DNA from: Bacillus sp. FJAT-52991
GTDB lineage: Bacteria > Bacillota > Bacilli > Bacillales > Domibacillaceae
DNA: 64,000 nucleotides
NCBI RefSeq assembly: GCF_037201805.1
Contig: NZ_CP147404.1
Location: forward strand, 2,690,001-2,754,000
Reading direction: 5' to 3'
Shown: positions 34,034 to 42,660 of the stretch, one piece after another
How the letters are laid out: every line of letters starts with the position of its first letter
Numbering within the stretch: the first letter of the stretch is position 1
The notes under the pieces: model-generated
Told to the model about the DNA's origin: nothing
The model's input: only the letters and a program-made list of their open reading frames with translations
Database searches by the model: none
Made by a program: the position numbers and the translations under genes

Positions 34034-35653
34034 TTAAGCTCTAGACAGTTTCAATTTTTTCTTTAACCGATCAAGCCTCGAACCGAATAACACATCTGTT
34101 AGTCCTGTTCGAATACTTAAAAGGAAGTAAATCACGGCTCCAATAACTGCACATATGGCAATTAAAATCGTTGCCTGCACTTTGCTTGTTAGGTCAAATA
34201 ATGGTGAAATCAGTGAATACACGCTAAAGACCGCCCCAGCCATGATCAAATTAAACAGCAATATTTGAGCAATCTGCTTTGAAATCGAGCGTAGTGAATA
34301 GTTTGCATAGTGTTTAATCACTAGCAAATTAATGATAATCGACGCACTATACCCAATCGCAGTAGCATAAATGGCCCCCTCCGTTTGAAACATTTTAATG
34401 AGGGGTATATTTAAAGCGAATTTTAATAATATCCCGAACAGCAAGCTAAACACCGTGAAACGTTGCTCATTAATTCCTTGCAAAATCGCTGCCGTCACTG
34501 TGAACAGCGCGAACAAAATGGCTACAGGCGCATACGCACGTAAAATCTCTGTTCCGACATCACTGAGCTCATAGAATACTGCATAAAAAGGTTCTGCAAG
34601 CAGCATAATGCCAACGATTGCTGGAACCGTTAAAAACAACAGCACTTGAAAAGTTTGATTGAGTTGTTTTTTCACATGATTTAAATCTCCTGAAACAAAT
34701 GAAGTCGTAATATGCGGAATAAGCGACATGGAAAACGCCGTGGCAAGGGACACTGGAATAATCACAATTTTTTGCGTACTAAAGTTTAATATTCCAAATA
34801 AAACATCCGATTCTTTTGCTTGACCAATCTCAGCCATCGCTCGGTTAAAGGTGACTGTATCAATCAGTTGATACAGAGGAATGGCAATCCCAACAAACAC
34901 AAATGGGATCGCATAGATAATAATTTCCCGATAAATTTCAACGAGCGATACTTGGACCTCTCCTTTGTCCTGTTCAAGCAATTCATCCATATGCTTCTTC
35001 CTCTTTACCCAATACCAGAACAATACTAATAGACCAAATGCAGCACCAACAAACGCGGCAAAGGTCGCTACTCCAACGGCTGTCACAACGTCTCCATGAA
35101 GCACATTTAATACAACATAAGATCCTGCAAGCAAGAAGATGATTCGTGCAATTTGCTCAACCACCGTTGATACAGCAGATGGTCCCATCGATTGATGCCC
35201 TTGGAAAAAACCGCGCATCAAACTCATAAAGGGAACGATGATTAACGCAAAACTCACAGCACGTATCACGTACGTGACATCTTCTAATGAATATAATTGA
35301 TCTTGGTTTAACACCACTAGCTCTGCAAAAAATGGCGCAAATAAATACATGACCGCAAAAGCAATGACCCCAGTGATCGACATGATCAAAAGGCCTGACT
35401 TAAATAATCTGCGCCCAACGGCATACTCCCCTAACGAATTGTACTTTGCAATAAACTTTGAGACTGCTAGCGGAACACCAGCCGTCGCAATACTGATAAA
35501 GATCGTATAAGGGACATATCCATACTGATAAAGCGCGACAGATTCTTCCCCAATAATGGAATAAAACGGGATGACATAAAATAATCCAAGAAATTTGGAA
35601 ATAAACGTCCCGAGCGTTAAAATAAATGTTCCTCTAATTAGCTTTGAAGACAT
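34034..35653 (-). CDS. ytgP: YtgP, MurJ-like oligosaccharide/lipid II flippase family protein
   Basis: The 539-residue protein has some fourteen membrane helices of the MOP superfamily, starting with RGTFILTLGTFISKFLGLFYVIPFY. YtgP is one of the B. subtilis homologues of MurJ and related exporters that flip lipid-linked sugar precursors. ATG follows AAAGGGAT. It diverges from the polysaccharide-type operon that starts 250 bp away. That neighbour relation is notable, because a flippase and a synthase could share a role, although a GT2 synthase normally exports its own product. Confidence 0.9.
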   Translation of the reverse strand: MSSKLIRGTFILTLGTFISKFLGLFYVIPFYSIIGEESVALYQYGYVPYTIFISIATAGVPLAVSKFIAKYNSLGEYAVGRRLFKSGLLIMSITGVIAFAVMYLFAPFFAELVVLNQDQLYSLEDVTYVIRAVSFALIIVPFMSLMRGFFQGHQSMGPSAVSTVVEQIARIIFLLAGSYVVLNVLHGDVVTAVGVATFAAFVGAAFGLLVLFWYWVKRKKHMDELLEQDKGEVQVSLVEIYREIIIYAIPFVFVGIAIPLYQLIDTVTFNRAMAEIGQAKESDVLFGILNFSTQKIVIIPVSLATAFSMSLIPHITTSFVSGDLNHVKKQLNQTFQVLLFLTVPAIVGIMLLAEPFYAVFYELSDVGTEILRAYAPVAILFALFTVTAAILQGINEQRFTVFSLLFGILLKFALNIPLIKMFQTEGAIYATAIGYSASIIINLLVIKHYANYSLRSISKQIAQILLFNLIMAGAVFSVYSLISPLFDLTSKVQATILIAICAVIGAVIYFLLSIRTGLTDVLFGSRLDRLKKKLKLSRA

Positions 35654-35743
35654 ACAAATCCCTTTCTTCGTTCATCAAATAAAATATAAACACTAAAAAA
35701 TAGTTTACCTCTTTCACGACTATCTGACAATTTTTTAATGAAA

Positions 35744-35755
35744 AATGATATCATT
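35744..35755. promoter_or_regulatory. Perfect palindrome in the promoter region of the polysaccharide operon
   Basis: AATGATATCATT is a perfect 12-bp palindrome, extended on both sides by ATGA/TCAT (35738-35758). It lies 15 bp after a -35-like CTGACA (35724-35729) and 145 bp before the first gene. It could be an operator for the operon or for divergent ytgP. Confidence 0.35.
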
Positions 35756-35900
35756 CATATAAGTCGACAATATTTTCACTTTGCTCTTTTTGATTGCTGT
35801 TATTTTACATTTTATGAAAATTGAACTATATTCGTTTTTGTTGAGAATTTGCAAAGAAAAATATGCTACGCTTTTTATATTTTTAGGTAAGGAGGTGGAG

Positions 35901-37157
35901 TTGCATACAGCCCTTAAGTTGTATGTAATAGTAAATATGGATAAAAATGGAGAAATATTATGGTTAAATGATCCTTTGTCTCGCCAAGTCATCTCGTCCC
36001 TTCCATTGGCTGATGAGGCTGTTACGATGGTGGACTTCTCTCAATTACATGATCAAGAGATAATAAAACAAGCCCTGGTCATCTGCTATGCTCATCAAAC
36101 TGAATCGGTGGATGCGCCATTCGATCAGTTATTTATAGATTTAGCTAAAGTCAACAATACAGACATTGTTGCCTTTGTTTCTTCTGTTGAAGAGGAAATG
36201 GACGCACTAACAAACGGAGCCACAGCGACCATCATGATCAATGAACCATTATTAATGAACAAGAAATTAAACAAGATTATCGAAATGAGACGAGCTTTCC
36301 AATCACGAATTTTTGATTATGCGACCCCTGCTTATTCTCGCTCTATGCTACCTTTTATTATTCAGCAATGTTTATCCGATGAACGACAAAAGAATCATCT
36401 ATTTTCTGTCGCTTTATGCCAAATAGATCATCTAACAGAGGAATCACAACAAACATTTGTCCAGTTTTTTCAACGACAGTTGCGCAAGAAGGATTTGATT
36501 ATTCGCTGGAACCACCAGCAATTTATTCTCATTTTATTTAATATGAAACAAGAGATGCTCTCGAACGTATTTGATCGAATTTTGGCACCTTACGAAAAAG
36601 ATTTTTCCGCCAGAATTATTGGCTCAGAAATGGTTTCACCGGCCGATTCACTCGAGTCATTCGTGGAAAAATTACAACTAGAATTATCAAGCATAGAGGT
36701 CAGTGACGAACCAACTGTTACATTTCATCCATTTGCCCACATATTAAATGAAGATGAAAAAGAAAAGTACCGCATAGCCATTATTCAAAATGATGCCTTT
36801 ACGAAGAGTTTACTAGTTAAATATGTTGAACGTTTAGAAAGCAGACGATATACATTCGAGATTTACTCTTTCAATAATGGGCAAGAATTCTTCAATTCAC
36901 CTCAGAGTCGCAGCTATGATCCTTATGTATTAATTATTGATACAAAAGCAGCTCAATTGGGTGCAGTTGAATTCGTTAAAAAACTTAGAGCATCGTATCC
37001 GAAACATCAATATTCTGTTTTCTCCTTGATGAACCGGACCAACGATTCAGAGTTAATTGAATTGCTTGCGCATGACATTTCTGACCATATCGTTAAACCC
37101 TTTTCAATTGATGAGTTTTTGACAAAATTAAAACGGATTATTGAAGGGGATCGATGA
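35901..37157 (+). CDS. Regulator with receiver-like, degenerate GGDEF and receiver domains
   Basis: The protein of about 418 residues appears to have three parts. The N-terminal ~125 residues end like a receiver domain (DIVAFVSSVEEEMDALTNGA). The middle looks like a GGDEF domain (SVALCQIDHLTEES, then RWNHQQFILIL near 201-211), in which the GGDEF signature is replaced by NHQQF, so it cannot make c-di-GMP but might bind a nucleotide. The C-terminal ~125 residues form a receiver domain with IIQND, the phospho-acceptor candidate Asp in VLIIDTKA (near 345), and the lysine in IVKPFS. The start is TTG after AAGGAGG. It is the first gene of a five-gene operon and likely controls its synthase. Confidence 0.75.
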   Translation: MHTALKLYVIVNMDKNGEILWLNDPLSRQVISSLPLADEAVTMVDFSQLHDQEIIKQALVICYAHQTESVDAPFDQLFIDLAKVNNTDIVAFVSSVEEEMDALTNGATATIMINEPLLMNKKLNKIIEMRRAFQSRIFDYATPAYSRSMLPFIIQQCLSDERQKNHLFSVALCQIDHLTEESQQTFVQFFQRQLRKKDLIIRWNHQQFILILFNMKQEMLSNVFDRILAPYEKDFSARIIGSEMVSPADSLESFVEKLQLELSSIEVSDEPTVTFHPFAHILNEDEKEKYRIAIIQNDAFTKSLLVKYVERLESRRYTFEIYSFNNGQEFFNSPQSRSYDPYVLIIDTKAAQLGAVEFVKKLRASYPKHQYSVFSLMNRTNDSELIELLAHDISDHIVKPFSIDEFLTKLKRIIEGDR

Positions 37158-37159
37158 TT

Positions 37160-38206
37160 ATGGTAGCCATACCTTTAGAAATAATATTAAGCATCATTAT
37201 CGTCTTATTAGTTTCGCTTCTTATCTTTTTTCTCTCTCTTATTCGTATCAAATGGAAGCGTTCGATAAAAGAAAAGAAACAAGCAGATTGGTTAAAGGAA
37301 CATGAAGAATATTTATTTACCCTCCTGTCTACTGGTGAATGGAGTGTACGAGCGAATGTATCAAGCAAATTTGTTTATGAAGCCATTGAACAATTCTTTT
37401 TAAACTTCTTAAAGACCGTGAATGACCCAGTATCTCAGCATCACATCCAACAGTGGGTAGAGGCTAATTTCACTGAACGCTATCGCAAACAATTGACTAG
37501 CCGTTCTATGGCAATTCGATTAAATACACTATATCGAATTAAAAAATTTCATTGTACTAGCTTTCAAGCCTTTCTATATGATTACTATTCATCAGACAAA
37601 GTAAGCCTAGAAGAAAAAATCCTCATTTTGCAAATTTTGTCGATATTTCAAGATGAGAGAGTCATTGAACTTCTTAATAAAGAAGAAGAAGAGTACCCTT
37701 ATTTTTACTATTTTGATATTTTAACAAAGTTTTCTAATGATATAGTGGTTGAAAAAGTGATTGAGAACCACAAAAATGTAACAACGAAACTTCAATATGC
37801 CGCCATTGAGTATATTGGATCTCAAGGATGGAGCGAATATGAACCTTTGTTAATAGAGCTTATTGATCATGACAATGAAGAAATGAGTATTCGAGCGATG
37901 AAGGCTCTTTATCAGCTTCATTATTTATCCGATATGGCACCATTGCTCCCTCATTTCGAGACAGAGCGATGGCAAAAGAAAATGTGGCTAGCTAAGTTAA
38001 GCATGCTCCATCATCATGACGCATGTATTCCTTATTTGAAACAGTGGTTAACCGATTCATCATGGTATGTTCGTCGGGCTGCTGCGAATGCTTTATTGAG
38101 CTATCCAACAGGGGAATTTGAATTAAGACAAATTGCTCAATTTAGCGAGGATGCTTTTGCAAGAGATGCAGCGAAAGAGCGTTTAGAAAGGGGGATTGGT
38201 TTTTAA
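37160..38206 (+). CDS. Membrane-anchored HEAT-repeat protein
   Basis: The 348-residue protein has one N-terminal membrane helix (PLEIILSIIIVLLVSLLIFF) followed by a basic stretch (RIKWKRSIKEKKQ), which places the rest in the cytoplasm. From about residue 140 on it consists of HEAT-like helical pairs (DNEEMSIRAMKALYQL, DSSWYVRRAAANALLS). Such scaffolds bind partner proteins. The ATG at 37160 is 9 bp from AAGGGGA; an ATG at 37154 overlaps the previous stop but is too close. The stop shares one base with the start of the glycosyltransferase gene, so a complex with it is plausible. Confidence 0.82.
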   Translation: MVAIPLEIILSIIIVLLVSLLIFFLSLIRIKWKRSIKEKKQADWLKEHEEYLFTLLSTGEWSVRANVSSKFVYEAIEQFFLNFLKTVNDPVSQHHIQQWVEANFTERYRKQLTSRSMAIRLNTLYRIKKFHCTSFQAFLYDYYSSDKVSLEEKILILQILSIFQDERVIELLNKEEEEYPYFYYFDILTKFSNDIVVEKVIENHKNVTTKLQYAAIEYIGSQGWSEYEPLLIELIDHDNEEMSIRAMKALYQLHYLSDMAPLLPHFETERWQKKMWLAKLSMLHHHDACIPYLKQWLTDSSWYVRRAAANALLSYPTGEFELRQIAQFSEDAFARDAAKERLERGIGF

Positions 38207-39627
38207 TGAATACACTTTTAGAATGGGCTCGTACAGTAGTGGACTTTTTATCTCAAATGATTTTTTTCTATACCGTCGCTATTATTTTGATTATGCTACT
38301 GTTATTTGTCTTGGCTATCAAACAAATCCGAAAAACACACTTGCTAGATTTCGAAGAACCCTATGATGAACATTTGCGCTCGGAATTTACGAAACCTATT
38401 TCTATTTTGGTGCCTGGTAAAAATGAAGAAACCGGCATTGTTAATACTGTTCGCTCGTTGCTAACCATTGACTATCCGGAATTTGAAATCATCGTCATTA
38501 ATGATGGTTCGACGGATTCCACATTACAGACGATGATTGAAGCATTTGAATTGAAGCCGATAACAAGTTACTATCGAAAACGTTTGGACTCTAAACCGAT
38601 TAGACAAGTGTATCAGTCGAAGGTCTACCCCCATTTATTTTTAATGGATAAAGAGTCTGGCGGGAAAGCCGATGCTTTAAATGCTGGAATGAACCTGGCT
38701 CAATATCCTTTCTTCTGCTCATTAGATGCTGACTCGATTATTGAACGGACCGCCTTTGTTAAAATTATGAAGCCCATTATCGATTCTGGCGATGAAATTA
38801 TTGCAAGCGGCGGCAGTGTTCGAATTGCCAACGACTGTGTCATCGAACGTGGCGAATTAAAGAAAGTGGCGTTGAGTAAAAATAGGATCGTTGTGCATCA
38901 AGTCATTGAATACTTACGAGATTTCTTGTTTGGTCGAATCGGCTTTGGCTCTCGTAATCTACTATTAATTGTTTCTGGGGCATTTGGCGTTTTTTCGAAA
39001 GAGTATTGTATAAACATTGGAGGCTACCGGACAAATACGGTAGGCGAAGATATGGACTTAGTTGTTCGTCTTCATCGATATATAAAGAAGAATAAATTAA
39101 ATAAGAAGATTGCTTATATACCAGAACCCGTTTGTTGGACAGAAGCTCCTGAAACGCTTTCCATTTTACGTAAGCAGCGGAATCGCTGGTATCGTGGATT
39201 ATTTGAAAGCCTCTGGCATAATAAACGGATGTTTCTCAATCCCCGTTATGGAAAAATTGGTTTGATTAGTCTTCCTTATTATTTCTTTATTGAGTTGCTA
39301 GGGCCTCTTATTGAAATGATTGGATATTTCATTATCCTACTCGGACCATTTTTAGGGGGGATATATATCCAGTACTCCTTAGCCCTCTTTTGCTGTATTT
39401 TATTACTCGGCTCAATGCTATCAATGTTTTCTATTTTGTTAGAAGAATGGAGTTTTCGTCGATATGAAAAAATAGGGGACTTTGTCCGTTTATTTATATC
39501 GAGCTTGCTCGAATCTTTTTGGTATCGACCATTAATGACCTTTTTTCGTGTCGAGGGCTTCTTTCAAATCATTTTTAGAAAGAAATCTTGGGGAGACATG
39601 AAACGTAAAGGAGTTTCACAATCATGA
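38206..39627 (+). CDS. Processive family 2 glycosyltransferase (polysaccharide synthase)
   Basis: The 473-residue membrane protein has a helix at 17-38, a cytoplasmic GT-A domain, and three or more C-terminal helices after residue 345. All residues of processive beta-glycosyltransferases are present: D100 in VINDGSTDS, D174/D176 in SLDADS, ED281-282 in VGEDMDL, and QRNRW (324-328). This resembles hyaluronan, poly-GlcNAc or cellulose synthases; the sugar is not predictable by eye. It overlaps the HEAT gene by 1 bp and a 17-codon ORF by 4 bp. It is the catalytic core of the operon. Confidence 0.9.
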   Translation: MNTLLEWARTVVDFLSQMIFFYTVAIILIMLLLFVLAIKQIRKTHLLDFEEPYDEHLRSEFTKPISILVPGKNEETGIVNTVRSLLTIDYPEFEIIVINDGSTDSTLQTMIEAFELKPITSYYRKRLDSKPIRQVYQSKVYPHLFLMDKESGGKADALNAGMNLAQYPFFCSLDADSIIERTAFVKIMKPIIDSGDEIIASGGSVRIANDCVIERGELKKVALSKNRIVVHQVIEYLRDFLFGRIGFGSRNLLLIVSGAFGVFSKEYCINIGGYRTNTVGEDMDLVVRLHRYIKKNKLNKKIAYIPEPVCWTEAPETLSILRKQRNRWYRGLFESLWHNKRMFLNPRYGKIGLISLPYYFFIELLGPLIEMIGYFIILLGPFLGGIYIQYSLALFCCILLLGSMLSMFSILLEEWSFRRYEKIGDFVRLFISSLLESFWYRPLMTFFRVEGFFQIIFRKKSWGDMKRKGVSQS

Positions 39628-39677
39628 ATAACCGACTATTTATTATTTTATATGTAGGCAAGGAGGTGACACGGTGA
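39624..39677 (+). CDS. Seventeen-codon ORF bridging two operon genes
   Basis: ATG at 39624 overlaps the stop of the glycosyltransferase (ATGA), and its TGA at 39675-39677 overlaps the GTG start of the next gene (GTGA). The peptide MNNRLFIILYVGKEVTR is short and hydrophobic. AAAGGAG lies 10 bp upstream. It may simply carry ribosomes across to the next gene, or be a micropeptide. Confidence 0.35.
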   Translation: MNNRLFIILYVGKEVTR

Positions 39678-40747
39678 AACGAATCCTCGGATTTGTCGCC
39701 ATCCTATTATTGATTTTCTCCCCTAGAATTTTTTGGAGTCTCACCCCTGCTACCAATTTAGATATAGCTGTCATTGATAAAACTGTGCCAAAGACAGATT
39801 ATCGAGAACACAGTGGCTTATTTTGGATTTTAGAAAACGAAAAAATTGTTAACGATCAAGATGAAACATACGATATTGGTCAAGATTATTTCGGATATGA
39901 TCCATATGATCAAAAACCGTTCCCACCTTTTGATCAGTCCGGGCCGCTTGACCTTATTTATATCGCTGATACATATGGTGTCTATAGTAATGATTTAAAA
40001 GAAAAGCCAGATGGCGAACGCTCTAGACATGTGTATGGCGGAATGGATTTATTAGAGTGGAATCAAATTATGAATAGCCGTGGTTCGCAATCCACTCTTA
40101 TTGCAGAATTCAATTCATTTGCCACTCCTACCGATTCAGTTACTCGATCGGTCATGGAAGAAAATCTAAATACCGAATGGACAGGCTGGACCGGACGATA
40201 CTTCGCTGATTTAAATAGCGAAGAAATTCCGCCATGGCTCATCCGCAATTATGAAAAACAATATAAAAAGAAATGGACGTTTGATGGGTCTGGCATTGCC
40301 TTTGTCCACTTATCGGATAAAGTCGTGGTACTTGGTGACCAAGAAGACCGACCATTCGTTCAATTTCAATTAACAAAAGAAGGAACGAAACGCTATCCAA
40401 GTGTGAATGATTCCAATTATATGTATTGGTTTGACATTGTTCGTCCGAAAGACGGCGCCGTTGTCGAAGCAGAATATGAGCTTCATTTATCTAAAAAAGA
40501 AAAAGAACAACTCAAGGAAGCCCAAATTCCAACGACCTTTCCTGCCGTTATTCATCATAAACAGGAAAAAACATATTATTTCGCTGGAGACTATGCTGAT
40601 TTTCCAAAACCATCGTTTGCGAAATGGAGTGGGTCACCTTATTTATTTTCGTTATTTACCAATGACGAAAGCGAGTTTTATTGGCGCTCTTACGTACCTT
40701 TAATGCGGCAAATTTTAACTGATATTGAAGAAGAGAAAGCTCGGTGA
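39674..40747 (+). CDS. Exported or membrane-anchored protein of unknown fold in the polysaccharide operon
   Basis: I do not recognise the family. The 357-residue protein has an N-terminal basic-hydrophobic segment (KRILGFVAILLLIFSPRIFW) that can be a signal anchor. The remainder is soluble, acidic, and rich in aromatic residues, with TEWTGWTGRYFADL and a DLIYIADTYGVYSND segment. The middle part is reminiscent of a Rossmann or GATase-like fold, but no catalytic motif is clear. The start is GTG after AAGGAGGTGA. Position between the synthase and phosphatase-like genes suggests a role in handling the polymer outside the membrane. Confidence 0.75.
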   Translation: MKRILGFVAILLLIFSPRIFWSLTPATNLDIAVIDKTVPKTDYREHSGLFWILENEKIVNDQDETYDIGQDYFGYDPYDQKPFPPFDQSGPLDLIYIADTYGVYSNDLKEKPDGERSRHVYGGMDLLEWNQIMNSRGSQSTLIAEFNSFATPTDSVTRSVMEENLNTEWTGWTGRYFADLNSEEIPPWLIRNYEKQYKKKWTFDGSGIAFVHLSDKVVVLGDQEDRPFVQFQLTKEGTKRYPSVNDSNYMYWFDIVRPKDGAVVEAEYELHLSKKEKEQLKEAQIPTTFPAVIHHKQEKTYYFAGDYADFPKPSFAKWSGSPYLFSLFTNDESEFYWRSYVPLMRQILTDIEEEKAR

Positions 40748-40752
40748 AGTCA

Positions 40753-42447
40753 ATGAAACCAGAAAAAAACAAAAGTAAATACCTTCACTTTTCCATGTGG
40801 TTTATCCTTTTAAGTACCTTTGGTGTAGGTGGTGGAATTTTATTCTTATTATTTGCAGTCGTTCCAATTGAACAAGTATATGCCGATCGCGGATGGTCGC
40901 AATATAAAATTGATGGCATTATGAAGTATTACGTCGTCGGCTGGGTTGTTTTTGGATTTTTCGTTTCTTTTCTTTATTATCGCTATATCGTGAAGGCCAA
41001 ACGATACAAATGGGCTTATGCACTATTAGCGAGTTCGATTATCTTATGTTGCGTATCCCTTTACTACTTTATGAATACAGGTAGCGGCGTGGTTCAGGGC
41101 TCACAAGGAGAAGTAGAAGAAGGGGAGCGCTTTACATTTGGGCCCTACCCAGAAGAAAATGATATGGTTGCATTAAAAGAGGAAGGGTATGACGGAATTA
41201 TCACATTATTGAATCCCGTCCTCCCGATCGAAAAACCTTTGCTTGAAAAAGAAAAGAAGAACGCTAAAGAAATCGGGATTGAACTTCATTCCATTCCGAT
41301 GCTTCCATGGGTAGGTGATAATAGCGACTCGATCAAAGAAGCGAAAAAATTAATTAAGCAAGATAACAAACGATATTACGTTCATTGTTATTTAGGGCGA
41401 CACCGTGTAGATGTGATTAAACAAGTGATTAATCAAGAGTTAGACCAATCATATAAGGTCAACTTTATGCAACCGACCACCTTTGAACGCGGAAATTTAT
41501 ATCATGCTCACAACCAAAACATACTACTCGGTCCTTTCCCTACCGATGAAGAGTGGTTTACGCGCATTAAACGAGCGGAAGTGACGGAAATTGTCTCTTT
41601 GTTACGACCAGATCAATCTGAATGGCTCGATAAAGAAAAGCAAGTAGCGAAAGAGATGAATATCCAATTTACGCATTTTCCAACCAGCTCATCTCCTTCC
41701 TCCGAAGAAATTAAAGAAATAGGAGATTATCTTTTATCACGTAAAGAAAAAGTGTTTGTACACGGTTTTAACGATCCAGTACCAATCGAGAAATTACATG
41801 CCTATGTGAGCTGGGGCAAATTTCTCCCTTCTGTTCAAAATCATGAAAGTGTTCGAACGATCGGAGCCCGTATAATGATTGGCTACCCTCCTACTGCTAG
41901 TGAACGAAACAGACTATCAGCGAGCGGAATTGAATCATTCGTTTCAATCAAACCTCAAGCCAAGACAACAGAACTATACAAACAAGCTTTAGCGATCAGC
42001 AAAAATAAACAATTAACTTATATAAGTGTTCCTGATCAAAGTACAATGAATCGCTTAGCGAACATTCTAACAGGTCTTTTATTAGGTTCTGACAATGGCA
42101 GTACAACACTGAAAGATCAAACATTAACCAATGGATCTACAATTTTTTTAGACCGAAATATGGTAATAGGGCCGATGTTAACTAAAGAAGAATATGAATC
42201 TTTTGCGTTAAGCAACGGAGTCGCCCAACTTATTTTTCTTTATTCACCTAGCGTCATGTCTGAATCGCTCATGGAAGAAGTGAAAAGCATAGCGAAACAA
42301 CACGCAATCCCACTAAAGATTATCCCAATGTATCCGGGGTATGAAGAGGAACTGATCCCTGTATTGAATAAAGAAAATGGCTTGAACTATATTATGACAG
42401 CACCAGAACTCATTCCACACGTGAATGAATTCCTTGACCAGTTTTAA
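40753..42447 (+). CDS. Membrane protein with four tandem dual-specificity-phosphatase-like domains
   Basis: The 564-residue protein has three N-terminal membrane helices (about 10-38, 58-80, 88-107). A basic loop between helices 2 and 3 puts the C-terminal 450 residues outside the membrane. That part is a fourfold repeat, each unit opening with a [LIF]GPxP-type motif (near 130, 259, 377 and 473). Unit 1 keeps the phosphatase loop HCYLGRHR, with C212 and R218 of CX5R. The equivalent loops of units 2 and 4 have HGFNDP and MTAPEL, without cysteine, and unit 3 is also degenerate. GGTGA lies 5 bp before the ATG; a GTG at 40744 overlapping the previous stop is an alternative start. Confidence 0.78.
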   Translation: MKPEKNKSKYLHFSMWFILLSTFGVGGGILFLLFAVVPIEQVYADRGWSQYKIDGIMKYYVVGWVVFGFFVSFLYYRYIVKAKRYKWAYALLASSIILCCVSLYYFMNTGSGVVQGSQGEVEEGERFTFGPYPEENDMVALKEEGYDGIITLLNPVLPIEKPLLEKEKKNAKEIGIELHSIPMLPWVGDNSDSIKEAKKLIKQDNKRYYVHCYLGRHRVDVIKQVINQELDQSYKVNFMQPTTFERGNLYHAHNQNILLGPFPTDEEWFTRIKRAEVTEIVSLLRPDQSEWLDKEKQVAKEMNIQFTHFPTSSSPSSEEIKEIGDYLLSRKEKVFVHGFNDPVPIEKLHAYVSWGKFLPSVQNHESVRTIGARIMIGYPPTASERNRLSASGIESFVSIKPQAKTTELYKQALAISKNKQLTYISVPDQSTMNRLANILTGLLLGSDNGSTTLKDQTLTNGSTIFLDRNMVIGPMLTKEEYESFALSNGVAQLIFLYSPSVMSESLMEEVKSIAKQHAIPLKIIPMYPGYEEELIPVLNKENGLNYIMTAPELIPHVNEFLDQF

Positions 42448-42461
42448 AACTAAAGCACAAG

Positions 42462-42507
42462 ATGAGCCGTCCAAAAATTTGCTCTTTCACTTTTTGGACG
42501 GCTTCAT
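42462..42507 (+). terminator. Terminator of the polysaccharide operon
   Basis: GCCGTCCAAAAA and TTTTTGGACGGC form a 12-bp stem followed by TTCATTT, 15 bp after the stop. Confidence 0.85.
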
Positions 42508-42594
42508 TTATGATCTGGAAAAACGGTGATAATCGAGTTTGTTTTCTATCTTTTTCTGTTATATTGGTTACTTTCCCTAATAGGTTTTATTGCA

Positions 42595-42624
42595 TTGACA
42601 AGTTGAAAGACAATCAACTACTAT
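42595..42624 (+). promoter_or_regulatory. SigA promoter of ytfP
   Basis: TTGACA (42595-42600), an 18-bp spacer and TACTAT (42619-42624), 37 bp before ytfP. Confidence 0.65.
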
Positions 42625-42660
42625 GAAAAGAATGGCTTTATCAATAAAGAAGGTGAAAAA

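Noticed and set aside
37154-37159. ATG overlapping the regulator stop as start of the HEAT gene
   Set aside because: Only 3 bp from AAGGGGA; the ATG at 37160 has proper spacing.
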